A DNA stretch of 64,000 nt from Colocasia esculenta (GCA_014218235.1 CM024760.1:68202961-68266960), one strand, 5' to 3'. Counted from the stretch's first letter, positions 1-11,885 are shown. The notes: generated from the letters alone by a model not told the origin. A program made the numbers and translations.

Positions 1-2
1 AC

Positions 3-1386
3 AATACGAACAATTTAAAATGCTTCCAAACAAAAACATTACTACTATGTTTAATATATTTTCAAGCATAGTAGAGGTTTAAATTCTCTTGGTAAAACTC
101 TTTCTAATGTGGAAACCATTAGAAAGATACTTAGGTCTTTAACTCTTTCATGGACACCTAAAGTAACTGCTATTGAAGAAGCTCATGACTTAACCAAACT
201 TTCTATTGATAACTTAATAGGTTCCCTCATGGCACATGAAATTAATATGGAGCAACTATCTGAAAGCTCATCAAAGAAAAAATGTACTAATGCTCTTAAA
301 GTTGCAGCTGCTCCTTCCACTTCTTCTTCTTCTAGTTCTAAAAATGCAGATTCTGAAGACAGTGATGTAGATGAAGTACTGTCCAAGCTTCAGAAAAATC
401 TCAAGAAGAAGAAAAATGGATCAAGAAGGATTCAAAAGAAAGAGAGAAAAGAAAAAGAACCAGCCTGCTATGAATGCAGAAAACCTGGACATCTAAGACC
501 AGATTGTCCTAAACTAAAGAAGACTGGTCAACCAGAAAAGTCTAAAAAGAAACACAAGAAATTCAAAAGAAAAGCCATGGCGGCTGCTTGGGAAAATGAA
601 GAGGCCACAAGCACAGAATCATCAAGCTCAGAATCGGAGAAAGAGCATGTAAGTCTAGCCCTCATGGTAGGACTAGATGAGGTACATTATGACCCATCTT
701 TTAGCTCTTGCACTGATTCAGGATCAGAATTTGAAGACTTAGAAGAAGTTTTTAATGAACTATATGAAAAACATAAAAATGTTGTAAAAGAATTAAAGAG
801 TTTGAAAAAAAAACACTATTTGTTTAGAAAACAACAATTCTGATCTTAAATCCGAACTGGAGCAACTAGAAAAATAATTAAAGGACAGTAAAGATAATAT
901 TTATCTTTTGAATGAAGATTTAAAAAATAAGGACAATGAAAAATTAGAGTTAGAAGAAAAATTAAAAACTCTAACTGAAGAAAATCTTTATTTAAAAGAA
1001 TTAGTTAGAAAATTAACTAAAGGGAAAACATCTTTAGCCCTATGTTTAAAAGGACCAAAATCTGGAAATAATAAATAAGGTCTTGAATACAAACCTCCTG
1101 AAAAAGAAAAACAAGTCATAATTCCTTAAAAATATCTATTACCAAAATTTGTAAAAGAAGCCAAGTTACCTCAGAAAAAGGCCCATGTAAAAGAAAACGT
1201 TTCCAAAAATTGTGTTCTAAGCAGACATCATAAAAACAATAAGAACTGCAAAATAGATTATATTCATTGTTGTTCTCATTACAATAAATTAGGACACACA
1301 GTAAACACCTGCACAACAAGGCACCTAGTATGGATCCCGAAAGGATATTTTTATGCATATAACCATCAAGGACCCAAAAAGATTTA
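3..1386 (+). pseudogene. copia Gag (UBN2-type, two zinc knuckles), frameshifted
   Basis: Gag would package the element RNA into virus-like particles. The start lies outside the window. Positions 3-75 and 76-840 are joined by a one-base shift near 76. The second block contains the UBN2-type helix region (LRSLTLSW and IDNLIGSLMAHEI) and a CCHC knuckle, CYECRKPGHLRPDC, near 466-507, followed by Lys-rich and acidic low-complexity sequence. A run of nine A near 807-815 shifts the frame again, after which a Glu/Lys-rich coiled coil runs to about 1020. Two further stops follow. A second knuckle, CSHYNKLGHTVNTC (about 1270-1311), and the VWIPKG motif that in SIRE-like elements precedes the protease end the coding sequence. 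At least two frameshifts and several stops make it non-functional. Confidence 0.8.
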
Positions 1387-1821
1387 GGTACCTACTTCCA
1401 AGTAGTTTATTTGCAAGATAGCCTTAGAGCATCAAGATCAAGGATGCTCAAGGCTTTGGTGATTGTCAACTCTTCATCCAACTCATATCTGAAGAGGGAG
1501 TAGTCATTAATTTATTTTAAAATTTCAGTATTACTAATAACTATTTGCAAGTCTCATTCAGGTGGAGTCTCTCATTCAGGGGGAGCACAGATTAAGGGGG
1601 GAGTTATTCATTAATGTCAATCATTGTTGAACCCCTCAATGGTAAGAAATTTTCACAAAGGGGAGAGAATGCATGGTAAGATCCTTCCTTTTTGGTTAGT
1701 GACAAAAAGGGGGAGAGTATGCATAGTATGCATTATCTATGAATTTCCTGTATTTTCTATGCTTTAAGTATTTTTGTCAGAAAATTCTCATAAATTTTGT
1801 CATCACTAAAAAGGGGGAGAT
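1387..1821 (+). other. noncoding 3' region and polypurine tract of copia 1
   Basis: No reading frame is visible. The stretch holds repeated purine blocks (gaagagggagtag, cagggggagcac, taaggggggagtt, aaaagggggagag) typical of the multi-PPT leader before SIRE-like 3' LTRs. The last block, aaaaagggggagat at 1808-1821, directly abuts the LTR and is the likely plus-strand primer. Confidence 0.75.
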
Positions 1822-3698
1822 TGTTGAACCACTCCTATATTTTACCCTTATATTTTGGTGATAACAAAACTTATGATTAATTAAATATTATTAAAAATAT
1901 TTAATATCATGTTTTCCTAATAAATATAAATTTGTGGTATTTTGGTGATAACAAAACTTGTGATTAATTAAATATTAAATATATTTAATACCATGTTGTT
2001 CTAATAATAAATTAAATATCATGTTTTTCTAATAAATATAAATTTATGGCATTATTGCCGTATGATTTGCACGAAAAAGATAAATCGATGTCCATTCAAT
2101 ATACATCGATTTCAGTTCATAAAGTGCCATAAGGATTTGCTCTCATAAGGATTCGCTCTCATAAGGATTTGCTCTCACATCGATTCACTCTCATATCGAT
2201 TCGCTCTCATAACGATTCACTCTCATATCGATTAACTCTCATAAGGATTCTCTCTCACATCAATTCGCTCTCATAAGGATTCACTCTCACATCGATTCAC
2301 TCTCATATCGATTCGCTCTCATAAGGATTCGCTCTCACATCGATTCACTCTCATATCGATTCGCTCTCATAAGGATTCGCTCTCACATCGATTCACTCTC
2401 ATATCGATTCACTCCCATAAGGATTTGCTCTCATAAGGATTCGCTCTCACATCGATTCGCTCTCATAAGGATTCGCTCTCATAAAGATTCGCTCTCATAT
2501 GGATTTGCTTTCACATGGATTTGCTCTCACATGGATTTTCTCTCACATGGATTTTATAAGTGAAACATGGATTCGCTTGTAAAACATGGATTTCACCATA
2601 GATTTCACTTAAACATCAATTTCCATATATTTCAAAATATTTTTTGGCGTCTAGTGAAAAAGTCAAATATTTTTTATTTGCGTAATCTTCTTTCTGACAG
2701 GGGATCTTTTTGTTTATCTCTCTAGATCTCTTCTCCTGCCAACAAAAAGGTGGTCACTTACTACTTCTAGGTGGCAACAGGAAAATAGAGGTATGAACCT
2801 TTTTAACAGAAACACTCTTTTATCTAAACACTTTCTTCTATGCCTGTAGACCTCGTAGACCACAAAATATCAGAAGAAAGAGAAGATGAGCAATGGCTAG
2901 AATTGCAACGGATCTCCTCAATGGATTTGTTCAAAGCTGTTCATATAAAAGATGAAGCAAGGTTGAAGAACAAAATAAGAGCTTTTCTTGAAGATCTTTG
3001 ATGGAGTGTACAACCAGTGAGGAACCTCAACGCCACATATACTCAAAGGAAAGAGAGAAAGAGCATGAGCAAAAAAGAAGTGTTCAAGCAACTGAAGCAC
3101 TCAAGCATTAAAGCTCCTTCTCCTCTCTTCACTCTCTCTGTGTGCATCTTGTAATCTGGGGGAGAGAGTCTTTTAGCTGAGAGTTTCTTTTAGTTGGTTT
3201 TCATCTGTTCCAACTCTCAGCCGTGTTCTTTCTTTTCTAAGAAAGATCTTTGTCCAGCTGTAGGACTGTATACAGTGTAGAACCTAGCAAGGGGTTTGTG
3301 TCTAGCAGAACCACACTGGGGTTTGTACCAGGATGTTGGCTTCTTTACCTGTAAGAGAAGTGGGCTGCCTTCTTACCCGGGAAAGAGAAGAAGACTAGCT
3401 GGGGTGCTGGGTGTTGTATTGTCCTTGAGGGGGACTGTACCCTTGGTTAGTAAAATCCCAAGAGGTTGCTTGGGGACCGGACGTAGGACTTCCATGTTGG
3501 AAGGGCCGAACCTGGATAAATCCCTTGTGTTATTTGTGTGACTGTTTATTTGCTTCCGCACTGCTACACTTTTTCACACTAAACTAACCAAACTTTCAAG
3601 TGATAATTTTCTGTGTTTAAGTTTCTGTTTCAGATTTCAGAAAACCTATTCACCCCCCCCCTCTAGGTTAGCTTGCTGCCATACCAAAAGGGCCAACA
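1822..3698 (+). repeat. 3' LTR of copia 1 (SIRE-like)
   Basis: It begins TGTTGAACC immediately after the polypurine tract and ends GGCCAACA, giving TGTTG...CAACA inverted termini. The motif TTTTGGTGATAACAAAAC lies about 35 bases in, a signature shared in variant form with the other SIRE-like LTRs in this window. U3 contains a tandem array of about 16-bp units. The downstream half has the SIRE-type block around 3430-3530 (GGGACTGTACCC, CTTGGGGACCGGACGTAGG, GAACCTGGATAAA) and the C-rich end ATTCACCCCCCCCCTCTAGG. The LTR is about 1.88 kb. Confidence 0.85.
2130..2570 (+). repeat. 16-bp tandem array in LTR (CTCTCATAAGGATTCG / CTCTCACATCGATTCA)
   Basis: More than 20 consecutive units alternate between variants CTCTCATAAGGATTCG, CTCTCACATCGATTCA and CTCTCATATCGATTCG. 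The array lies in the U3 half of the LTR, upstream of where transcription would start. Many units contain the palindrome ATCGAT. Confidence 0.85.
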
Positions 3699-4085
3699 GT
3701 TCCTTGGCAAAGGATGTGAAAACTCATCCTCACCAAGAATGCGGAAAACAATCTTCTTCCCATAACAATCCACTAATGCATAGTGCTCCTCTAGCCAATC
3801 CAGACCAAGAATAGCATCGTAGTCCTTCATCTTTAGAAAGAAGAAACACCCTTCTAAGACTCTATCCTCAATACACACCGGTAAAGATGGAATACACTTC
3901 CTAGTCGATATCGTACCCGCAGGTGTGTGTATAGACCAAGGGAAATCTAACCCCTCAGACTCTAATCCTGACTCTAAAGCTAACTACCTAGCAAAACGCT
4001 CGAAAATGAACGAGTGAGTGGCACCCGTATCAAATAAAACTCGAGCGTGCACACCCATGAAAAGAACCATACCTTCGGTAACATG
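3699..4085 (-). pseudogene. gypsy 2 retropepsin (aspartic protease), truncated
   Basis: The protease would mature the Gag-Pol polyprotein. The active-site motif VLFDTGATHSFI is readable near 4020-4055 and is intact. The C-terminal block DYDAILGLDWLEEHYALVDC lies at about 3750-3830. Between them are in-frame stops. After KKIVFRILGEDEF the frame is replaced at 3699 by the copia LTR, so the link to RT is lost. Confidence 0.8.
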
Positions 4086-5461
4086 CTCCGCCCGTTCGGC
4101 ATCCTCATGGGCTAATGCAAACACTCGAGCTGGGGCTCGAGGTCTCCCTAGTCTTCATGCCGTTGGCGTTTCTGCCGCTGTTGCTGCTGCGGCTGGCGCT
4201 GGTCGCTGGACTCCCTGCTGAAGTCTGGGACAGTTTTTTATCTTATGCTCGCTGCTCCCACACTTCAAGCATTTCCCCGCCATCTTCCAACACTCCGTAC
4301 CACCATGTGCCCTTCCGCAATGAGGGCACTCCTTCTGGCCACTCGGGGAACACTGAGAAGGTACCTAACGACTTCCCGATACTATGGGATGCTGCGGTGA
4401 CTAATATGCCACCTTCTTCTTCTCCTGCCTCTGGAATGGAGCTGCAGGCCTCTTCTACGAAGCCTTCTTCTCCTCGAGATACTGCTCCATCTCTCCTTCC
4501 TGCCGACAAACCACGCTCAGAGCCTCATCGAGGGTACGATGGTCAAATGCCACCAACCTCATCCTCAGTGATGGCCTCAGACCCATCACGAACTTCTTCG
4601 CTTTCCTGTGCTCATCAACAACGATATGAGGGGCATACTTCGATAGCTCGGCAAACCTAGCCTCGTACTTCAGTACGGTCATGGAGCCCTGAGCCAAAGA
4701 AAGGAACTCCTGCACCATCTTTTCTTGGATGTGCTCAGGGACAAACTTGGCCCGAAAAAGCCTCACAAACTCGTCCCAGAACACCTCTACAGCACCGCCC
4801 TCGAATCGGGTACGAAGCAACGAGGACCACCATACATCAGCTCACTCCTGCCAAAACATTCTATAAGGACCAATCCCAACAATCTAGGCTTAAAGAAATA
4901 AATACATAAGCAATTTACACATACCTATAGCATATAGGTGGCTAAAGTGACCTTGTCATCCTCAGCACACCAAATCGCTCGAAAGATCTTTTCAATCTCC
5001 CTCATCCAGCTCTCCACAAGCAATGGATCACTCTCCCCCTTAAAAGAGGGTGGAGCCATCCTCTTGAACTTTTCCATGATGGAGGGTCCACCATGGTCAT
5101 GAGCCTGGGGAACTGGCACCTGAGCCTGCTACAACAATCAACATAAGACACACATATACAATATAGCAACATAGCAAACACATAATTTAAATAACATAGA
5201 CTACTCTATCTTATTAATCTAACCTGAGCCTCCAGCTGAGCCTGGAGTGCAGCCTGAGTATGGGCCTGCGTCTGCATAGCCTGAACCAGACCATGCATGA
5301 ACATTACATAATCTATTTGTTGGCGGTGGAGGAGACACAGGACCCTGCGGTGCTGGGGCCTGCTGCTCACCCTGATCCTCACGACTAGGCTCAACTCTCT
5401 CCTCTCTCCTCTGCTCACCCTCACGAGCAGGAACACCACCACGCCTACCACGCGAAGCCAT
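4086..5461 (-). pseudogene. gypsy 2 Gag with two zinc knuckles
   Basis: The start at 5461 (MASRGRRGG) follows a short leader after the primer site. An Arg/Pro/Gln-rich N-terminus is followed by the capsid region: MAPPSFKGESDPLLVESW at about 5060 and, after a broken stretch near 4830-4925, the FWDEFVRLFRAKFVPEH helix and LAQGSMTVLKYEARFAELSKYAP (about 4660-4780). Near 4215-4330 sit two Cys/His knuckles, CPHCGRAHGGTEC and CLKCGSSEHKIKNC. Frame changes and stops near 5110-5220, 4830-4925 and 4460 indicate decay. The family is Retrotrans_gag. Confidence 0.8.
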
Positions 5462-5602
5462 ATCCTGCAAAATGATTTAATCCCATTTAGAAACTTTACT
5501 ATCTAATTCCTAACTATCTTCATAGCTATGTGGACAATCTATAGTGACTTAGTATATAATGAAGATGATGGTATATGCATATTCATGTGCAATCTTAACC
5601 AG

Positions 5603-5616
5603 TTTCTCTGATACCA
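5603..5616 (-). promoter_or_regulatory. primer-binding site (tRNA-iMet) of gypsy 2
   Basis: The minus strand reads TGGTATCAGAGAAA immediately after the LTR. It matches the plant initiator tRNA-Met 3' end for the first 11 bases and fixes the orientation of the element. Confidence 0.8.
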
Positions 5617-5621
5617 ATCTC

Positions 5622-7390
5622 TATAACGACCCTCTTTATACCGGTACGATTATATCAACCCACATCGATATAGAAAGCGTCGCCACAGTGGGACATTTAC
5701 TCAACACATTCAATAGGCTGAGACGTACACAAATATGAACATACTAGCTATTTCAACATATAATAATCAAATCAGTACCTACTGTTGTCCAATTCACATG
5801 AAAATTTAACCACAGACTGTTTATAGGTTACGCATCATACATACCTAATTTCACATTTTTAGGAGTCATACACACTTTATGATAATTAAATCATGCATTC
5901 TGCCTAATTTATTAAGTCATCAATTTAACATGATACACAGTGCCATATACCTATTTATCAATTCTAAAATTCGTGACCAACAGTCATGATATTACATGTA
6001 ATTTCTAAGAATTTATTTTACACCATACAATTTATTAGAGATTTAAAAGCACTAATGCATGCTCACTGATTTTTAGTTTAGAAAATATAACTATTTACAC
6101 ATATATCAAAAAATTTCTAAACTCTCATGGCCTGAATTGATACCCATAAACATTGTACAGAAATACTCTAACATCCAAATTCCACATGGATCACACAATC
6201 AGTAACTTTCAAGGCTGGAAAACTTGTCTAACATACATTTCAGGAATTTTAATAAATAGAATATCCAATGAAAATTCCAAAAAATTTCACAACATCATCC
6301 ACTCGAAGTATTACATAGCATATAAAATTTATAGTGTATCCTCATGCGCAGAAATCCAAAAAATAAATTATAAAGGGGCAAATAGCACACTGTTCTTGCT
6401 TGAAGAACTCAGCCGCAAGGGGGTGGCCGCTTACCTGGTTGACGGCAACAGAGGTGGCTGCTAACCTTGGATCTTAACGGCATCAAAGGTTGCCGTTAAG
6501 TTCCTGTCTGTGCAAAACACAGACTAAACTCCAAAAAATCGATAGAAAGGGGGTTTCAGGACACGAATAAATTCTGTAAAAATGCTTGAGACCTACAAGA
6601 CGTGTGTATGGACAATGGGTATGTGTTACTTGCTTTCAAAAAAATCTACAAACGAAGGATTAAGTCAGAGAAGCTCTCCTCGGCCTGAGCCAAAGAGCCT
6701 CCAAAGTCCTCCAAATCTGTGTTCTGTGTTGATCCTTCAAGCACACCGGAGTCGGGGAAGTCTTCCTCGATGCTTAGACTCTCTCCCAGTCATAAAAGAA
6801 CGCCGGATGAAGTCTCCAATAGCCGGATCTCAGAGCTCAAAGTTCGGGGTTTGCACATGAGAACTAGGGTTTTTCTCAAGAGAGTCAAAAGGGTTAGATC
6901 TGGCCGGAGATGGGTATTTTTATAGGGCTAAGGGTCGAAGACGCGCTTAGGTAAGGTTTTCCTGACCATTGGGGGTCGGTTACCAAAACAAGAGGCGACA
7001 TATCCGGAGGAATTTTCAGATCTGAAAATGCAACAGATCTGGGAGGTTAACGTCAACATCACTGGTCGCCGGTCTGGGGTTGGTGTCCATCGATGTGGCC
7101 GCTTACTCCCCATTAACGTCAACTCATGTTGACGCTAATACGTCATTTGGCCAAAACTTAAATACTATAGAAAATTATATTTACACAATGCGTGTACATG
7201 AAATATACAATGTATACATTAAAATAATACTATTTATGCAATGTAAATCAATAATATATATATATATATATATATATTCAATAGATATACATATATATAT
7301 TTACAACAATACATCAAATAGTTTATTTATATACAGATACATATGTCTACACATACAAACATCCATGTCTCACACAATCAAACTCCTACA
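5622..7390 (-). repeat. 5' LTR of gypsy 2
   Basis: Bounded by the PBS on one side and by resumption of a different gypsy integrase frame on the other. The plus-strand edge reads TATAACGACCCTCTTTATACC (expected TGTAACG, so one terminal base is mutated) and the other edge is CTCCTACA. It shares the opening block with the LTR at 62566 (TTATACCGGTACG, CAACCCAC, CACAGTGGG). A short (TA)n run lies near 7256-7275. The exact outer boundary is inferred within a few bases. Confidence 0.7.
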
Positions 7391-8384
7391 TAAGAGAGTA
7401 AAATTCTAGGGCCTAAAAGCGAGATTCGAAGAAACACACTATCGCCTGCCTCAAACTACAGTGGCCTCCGGAGAACGTATGCGTAGCTCTTCTGCCTGCT
7501 CTGTGTTGTCTGCCGTCTCTGTTCGATCAGCCTCACTGTGTCTGCACACTGCTGTACCAACTCTGGCCCCAGTAACTGCCTCTCACCAACCTCGTGCCAG
7601 TGCAAAGGTGTCCGACATGATTTGCCATATAGAGCCTCGTAGGGCACCATCCCAATGCTAGAGAGAAATCTATTATTAAAAGAAAACTCCACCGTGGGAA
7701 GGTGCGACTCCTAGATGTCGCCCCAGTCCAGAAAACATGCTCTCAACATGTCCTCGAGGGTCTGTATTGTCCTCTCTGATTGACCGTCTGTTTGCGGGTG
7801 ATAGGCTGAACTCATCCTCAACTCGGTGCCCAGTGCCCTCTGAAAACTGTGCCAGAAATGAGAAGTGAACCTCGGATCTCTATCGGAGATAATAGAGACC
7901 GGGGTCCCGTGCAACTGTACAACTTTGTCTACAAACAGTCTGGCAAGCCTGTCTACTGACCACGTTGATTTGACCAGCAAGAAACGAGCTGTCTTGGTCA
8001 GTAGGTCGACGATCACCCAAACACTATCGTGCCCCTGCGAAATACGAGGTAAACTAGCGACAAAGTCCATGGTGATGTTGCTCCCACTTCCACACAAGAA
8101 TGGGTAGCGACTGCAACTCCCCACCAAGACGCTGGTGCTCTACCTTCACTTGCTGACAGGTAAGGCAGTGAGCAACAAACTCAGCAATATCTCTTTTCAT
8201 CTTGGGCCACCAGAAGAGTCCCCCTCAAGTCGTGGTACATCTTGGCGGAACCACGATGAATAGAGTACCTCGATCTGTGTGCCTCAGCCAACATCTCCTG
8301 CTTGATGTCCACTGGAACGTAAAGTCTGCCTCTAAACCTGACCTCACAGTCTCTATCTAGCTCAACCTCTGGCATCTGCAACAC
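7391..8384 (-). pseudogene. gypsy 3 integrase
   Basis: Integrase inserts the cDNA into the host chromosome. Visible parts are an N-terminal HHCC-like region (AHRSRYSIHRGSAKMYHDL and, after a frame shift, CLTCQQ, at about 8150-8310) and the catalytic core at 7711-8127 with acidic residues in MDFVASLP, WVIVDLLTKTA, SDRDPRFTSHF and DGQSERTIQTLEDMLRA. The next block is SFNNRFLSSIGMVPYEALYG. A stop follows LRRPL near 7456, then FEAGDSVFLRIS, and the frame ends where gypsy 2 begins. The catalytic acidic residues look conserved although the frame is broken. Confidence 0.8.
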
Positions 8385-8990
8385 GTCTTCTAACTCTACG
8401 TCTACACTCTGAGCCTCTATAACCTACTGATATATGAATGGACGAACTGTCAAGCTGGTCAACACTGCTCTCTCTCTGAGTCTCGACGGAGAAAACACTC
8501 CCCGAGCCGCATCCTCCAACAGCCTCCAGTGTCTAACTAACAAAGAACTCAAGTGGGCTCTCCTGCTCAAAGCGTATGCTACGACATTAGCCTTTCTCGG
8601 ATGATAGAAAGAGTAAAGTCGTAGTCCTTCAGGTACTTGACCCACCTGCGCTGCCTGAGGTTCAGATCTCTCTGCGTGAAGACATACTGCAAACTCCTAT
8701 GGTTCGTGAACACCTCGTCATACAAGTAATGTCTCCACAACCACAAGGAAAATACGACTGCTGCAAGTTCCAAGTTGTGTGTCGGGTAATTCTACTCATG
8801 CTTCTTCAGCTGCCTAGAATAATAACTCCAGTGCTGCATCAACACGGCACCAAGACCAGTCCCCGAAGCATCGGTGTAGACAACAAAACCACCACTACAA
8901 GATGACACAACAAGGATCGGAGCTGAAGTCAACCTGCTCTTCAGCTCCTGGAAACTCTGCTCACACTCCACTGTCCACACGAACCTGGTC
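8385..8990 (-). pseudogene. gypsy 3 RNase H domain
   Basis: Fragments in two frames read CEQSFQELKSRLTSAPIL, VVYTDASGTGLGAVLMQ (first catalytic Asp), YYSRQLKKHE, MELAAVVFSLWLWRHYLY, RSLQYVFTQRDLNLRQRRW and KANVVAYALSRRA. This is the standard gypsy RNase H order directly after RT. VVAYALSR replaces the usual VADALSR, so the last Asp is mutated to Tyr. Frameshifts occur near 8590 and 8790. Confidence 0.8.
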
Positions 8991-9760
8991 TCTCACCTAG
9001 TCAACTTCGTCAATGGCTCAAAAACTCTGGAGAAGTCCTGCATAAACCTCTTGTAGTAGCCTGCCAGACCCAGAAAGTTGTGCACCTCAACAACTATAGT
9101 AGGCTGGCCCCACAAAACCACTGCCTCGACCTTGGCGGGATCCACCTCCACTCCTGCACCTGAAACCACGTGACCAAGGAAGTACACCTCCTTTAGCCAA
9201 AATTCACATTTACTGAAGTTGGCATAAAGTTGGTGACTCCTCAATGTCTCCAGCACTAGCCTCAAGTGAACCTTGTGCTCCTCTACTGTCACTGAGTACA
9301 CCAGGATGTCGTCCATGAACACTACCACGAACCTGTCTAGGTACTCTCAAAACACACTGTGCATCATCTCCAAGAAGGCTGCCAGTGCATTCATGAGCTC
9401 AAAAGGCATCACGACAAACTCAAAGTGATCATAGTGGGTACGAAAGGCTAATCTGGTAATATCTGACTTTTGGATCCTCAACTGGTCAAACAAGTCATCG
9501 ATCTAGGGAAACATATACTTGTTCTTCACTGTAACCTAATTCAGCTGCCGATAATTGATGCACATCCTAAGACTGCCATCCTTCTTCCTCACAAAGAATA
9601 CATGTGTACCCCAAGGAGAATGTCTTGGACGAATGAAGCCCTTCTAGAGTAAATCATCGAGCTAGTGCTTCAACTCCCGCAACTCCGTCGGCGCCATCCG
9701 GTATGGTGCCTTGGACATAGGCATCGCCCCCGGAAGCAACTCAATGGAGAAATCCACCTC
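8991..9760 (-). pseudogene. gypsy 3 reverse transcriptase
   Basis: The catalytic box reads VVFMDDILVYS (FMDD form) at about 9298-9328 and is followed by the thumb motifs FLGHVVSGAGVEVDPAKVEAV and FLGLAGYYKRFMQDFS. Upstream, around 9490-9700, the palm blocks (KKDGSLRM-like, RQLN-like and APYRMAPTELRELKH) are readable but split by stops at about 9345, 9505, 9537 and 9645. It copied the element RNA into cDNA and is now inactive. Confidence 0.8.
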
Positions 9761-9969
9761 CCACTCCGGCGGTAAACCAGGTAGATCCTCCAGAAACACA
9801 TCAGCAAAATCACAAACAAAAGGTACATCTGAAATAGATAGCTCGCAAAAATCTGAGAAACTCACATAAGCAAGGTAAGCTACACAACCATCTTGGTTCA
9901 AGCGCTGAGCACTACAGAAGGAAACGAAAGGTCGGTAGGTAGACCAGGTACCTCGGAAGCAAAGCACAG

Positions 9970-10354
9970 GTGCTTCAGGTATCTCGAACCACACAGTCTT
10001 CTGCTAACAATCCACAAAAGCAGAATGTGCCTCAAGCCAATCCATGCCCAGGACGACATCGAAGTCGTGGAGTTGTAAGGCAAACAATCTGGCTGGTAGA
10101 AGGTGGCCTTGTACCTCGACGGTGACACCCTCCAGGTAACCCAGAGTACACATGTAGTCACCTGTCGGAAGCTCAATAGCTAAGTCACAAGTCTGCTCCA
10201 GAGCAAACTCAGTAAAGGAACCAACAAACTCCTCTAAAGCAAAACAATGCGTGGCACTGAGATCAATCAAAATGCAAGAACCTTTACCAAGGATAAGAAC
10301 CATACCGATGACCAGATTAGAGGCCCCCGCCTCCTCTCTAGTGATGTTCATCAC
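9970..10354 (-). pseudogene. gypsy 3 protease with mutated active site
   Basis: The retropepsin frame runs from ITREEAGASNLVIGMVLIL through the active-site position to FDVVLGMDWLEAHSAFVDC. The expected D-T/S-G-A triad region reads CILIDLSATHCF, so the Gly after the catalytic Asp-Ser/Thr has been lost (DLS instead of DSG). The C-terminal ILG-x-DWL block is otherwise well conserved. Confidence 0.75.
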
Positions 10355-11749
10355 CCGACCATGACCACGTCCTCGCTGAGGCTGCTGCTGGCACTGCTGT
10401 GATGGCTGGAAATGCCCCTGGTGGTGCTGCTGATGTTGTGCCTGCTTGGGTGGAGGGTATTATGCCTGTAGTGCCTGCTGAGTGTATTGCGTAGGTGCCA
10501 ACTGTTATTGCCCCTGCCTCAACGCGAACTCCCGCCTGAAGTGAACTTGTTGCCTACAGAGAAAGTAACCCGTGCCCTTCTGACTCTGCTTTGCACCCTA
10601 CTACACTGACAGCTCCACCGGCTACTCCAGCTGGCGTCACTGCTAAGGTGACTACTGGTAACGCCACCTACCCCCTCGAGAGAACAACTTCTTCAACTTC
10701 GCAGTCAGGCCAGCACCACCTGTGCCCGAAGAAGAAGAATAAGACACACTCCCTCGGTTGCCCGAAGGACGCTGGTATGGGGTAGACTCTGCCGAACCTC
10801 CTCCTTGCTGTGGCTGGAACCGACACTCCCTCTCGAAGGCGGTAGCCCTAGCCACCGCCAACCCCAAGGTGTCATAGAGGTGGCCAGCCATGGCCCACCT
10901 CAACTCCGAACGTAACCCACTAATAAACCGCTTAGTGCAAGCCTGCTCACTAGTGGCTACGTGAGGGACGTGCCGGAAAAGCTGAATAAACCTCTGATGG
11001 TACTATGCCACAGTCAGCTCTCACTACGTCAGCTCGTGAAACTGGTCCCTTCTCTCACGGCACGCGTAGTCGGGGAAGTACTCGCCATGAAAGACCTTCA
11101 AGAACTACTCTCAAGTTATCTAGTCCACCCTCCTGCCCTGAAAACTGGTCTGCCTCACTGTCCTCCACCACTCGTGGGCTGACCCCTTCAGCTGGTACAC
11201 TGCAAGTCTAACCTGATCTTGATATGCACAGTCCATGGTCTCGAAAGTACACTCGAGCTCATGGACCCAACTCTCTACTCTATCTGGATCATAGTCACTG
11301 TAAAACATTGTAGGCTAGAGATGAAGACACCTCTCCAAGAGTGTTGTGCAGTCCTCAGGTGCTGCTGCCACAACTGGAGTCTGCTGCCATACCACTGGCG
11401 GTACCTTTGGCTAGACGGGTGCTGCCTACAATGTCGCTGGCGGCTGCTCCTCTACTGTCATCTCTGCAAAGTGCTGATCTCCTGCTGGTATCTGCTGGTA
11501 TTGCCAAGGGGCCTCGAACATCGTCCTCCACCACTACTCCAACACCTTTGGCGGGGATGGGGGTGGATACCATTGTTGTTGTTGTGCTCCCTGCTGCAAT
11601 GGAATGCCCTACGGTAATGAAACACCCAGCTAGTAGACCTACTGAGGCTGAGCATCCCTGGGTGCATACTCGGCTGCAACCGACTCGTCTAGTGCGGCAT
11701 CCTGATCCTCCATCAGCTCTCTGACCTATCTGCGTCTATGTGGAGACAT
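10355..11749 (-). pseudogene. gypsy 3 Gag
   Basis: The likely start at 11749 (MSPHRRR) is followed by an in-frame stop and a Gln/Pro-rich N-terminal region. The capsid core lies at 11120-11308: YSDYDPDRVESWVHELE, YQDQVRLAVYQLKGSAHEWW. The C-terminal part at 10652-10903 reads MRWAMAGHLYDTLGLAVARA, and a Gln/His-rich linker precedes the protease. The zinc knuckle expected near 10540-10590 is degenerate (LCRQQVHFRRE, lacking most Cys). Confidence 0.75.
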
Positions 11750-11872
11750 GTCCTGTGACACAAACTAACATTCAAGTTCACATAATAACCTCGCGGCTAG
11801 CAGTGTTACTTGTACTGCTCATGCGACTTTGCGTTGTCACTTAGTTCCATTAAAAGTCTTGACAGACCCCTT

Positions 11873-11884
11873 GCTCTGATACCA
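11873..11884 (-). promoter_or_regulatory. primer-binding site (tRNA-iMet) of gypsy 3
   Basis: The minus strand reads TGGTATCAGAGC, one base from the LTR end. Confidence 0.85.
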
Positions 11885-11885
11885 C

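Larger units (their letters stand above)
1..3698 (+). mobile_element. SIRE-like Ty1/copia element, 3' part, gag without pol
   Basis: Plus-strand LTR retrotransposon entering from the left edge. In order it shows gag, a second zinc-knuckle segment, a stretch with several purine-rich GGGGGA blocks, a polypurine tract and a long LTR. No protease, integrase, RT or RNase H sequence lies between gag and the LTR, although copia pol normally fills about 4 kb there. It is therefore a deletion derivative or a non-autonomous gag-only form. The LTR ends exactly where a minus-strand gypsy protease reading frame resumes (3699), so this element inserted into that gypsy. The 5' LTR and the matching target duplication are outside the window. 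Confidence 0.85.
3699..7390 (-). mobile_element. Ty3/gypsy element 2, 5' half (LTR, PBS, gag, protease)
   Basis: Minus-strand gypsy retrotransposon. Reading down from 7390 it has a 5' LTR (5622-7390), a tRNA-Met primer site, gag, two zinc knuckles and a protease. It is then cut at 3699 by the plus-strand copia element, with RT, integrase and the 3' LTR left of the window. Its outer end at 7390 interrupts the integrase of another gypsy element. A related LTR appears at 62566. Confidence 0.85.

Noticed and set aside
1116..1358. 80-codon Cys-rich minus-strand frame
   Set aside because: Antisense of the second Gag zinc knuckle of copia 1.
2130..2570. Regularly spaced short repeats resembling a CRISPR array
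   Set aside because: Units are contiguous without unique spacers, lie in a retrotransposon LTR, and the genome is a plant.
4115..4660. 181-codon plus-strand frame
   Set aside because: Antisense shadow of the gypsy 2 Gag and zinc-knuckle coding sequence.
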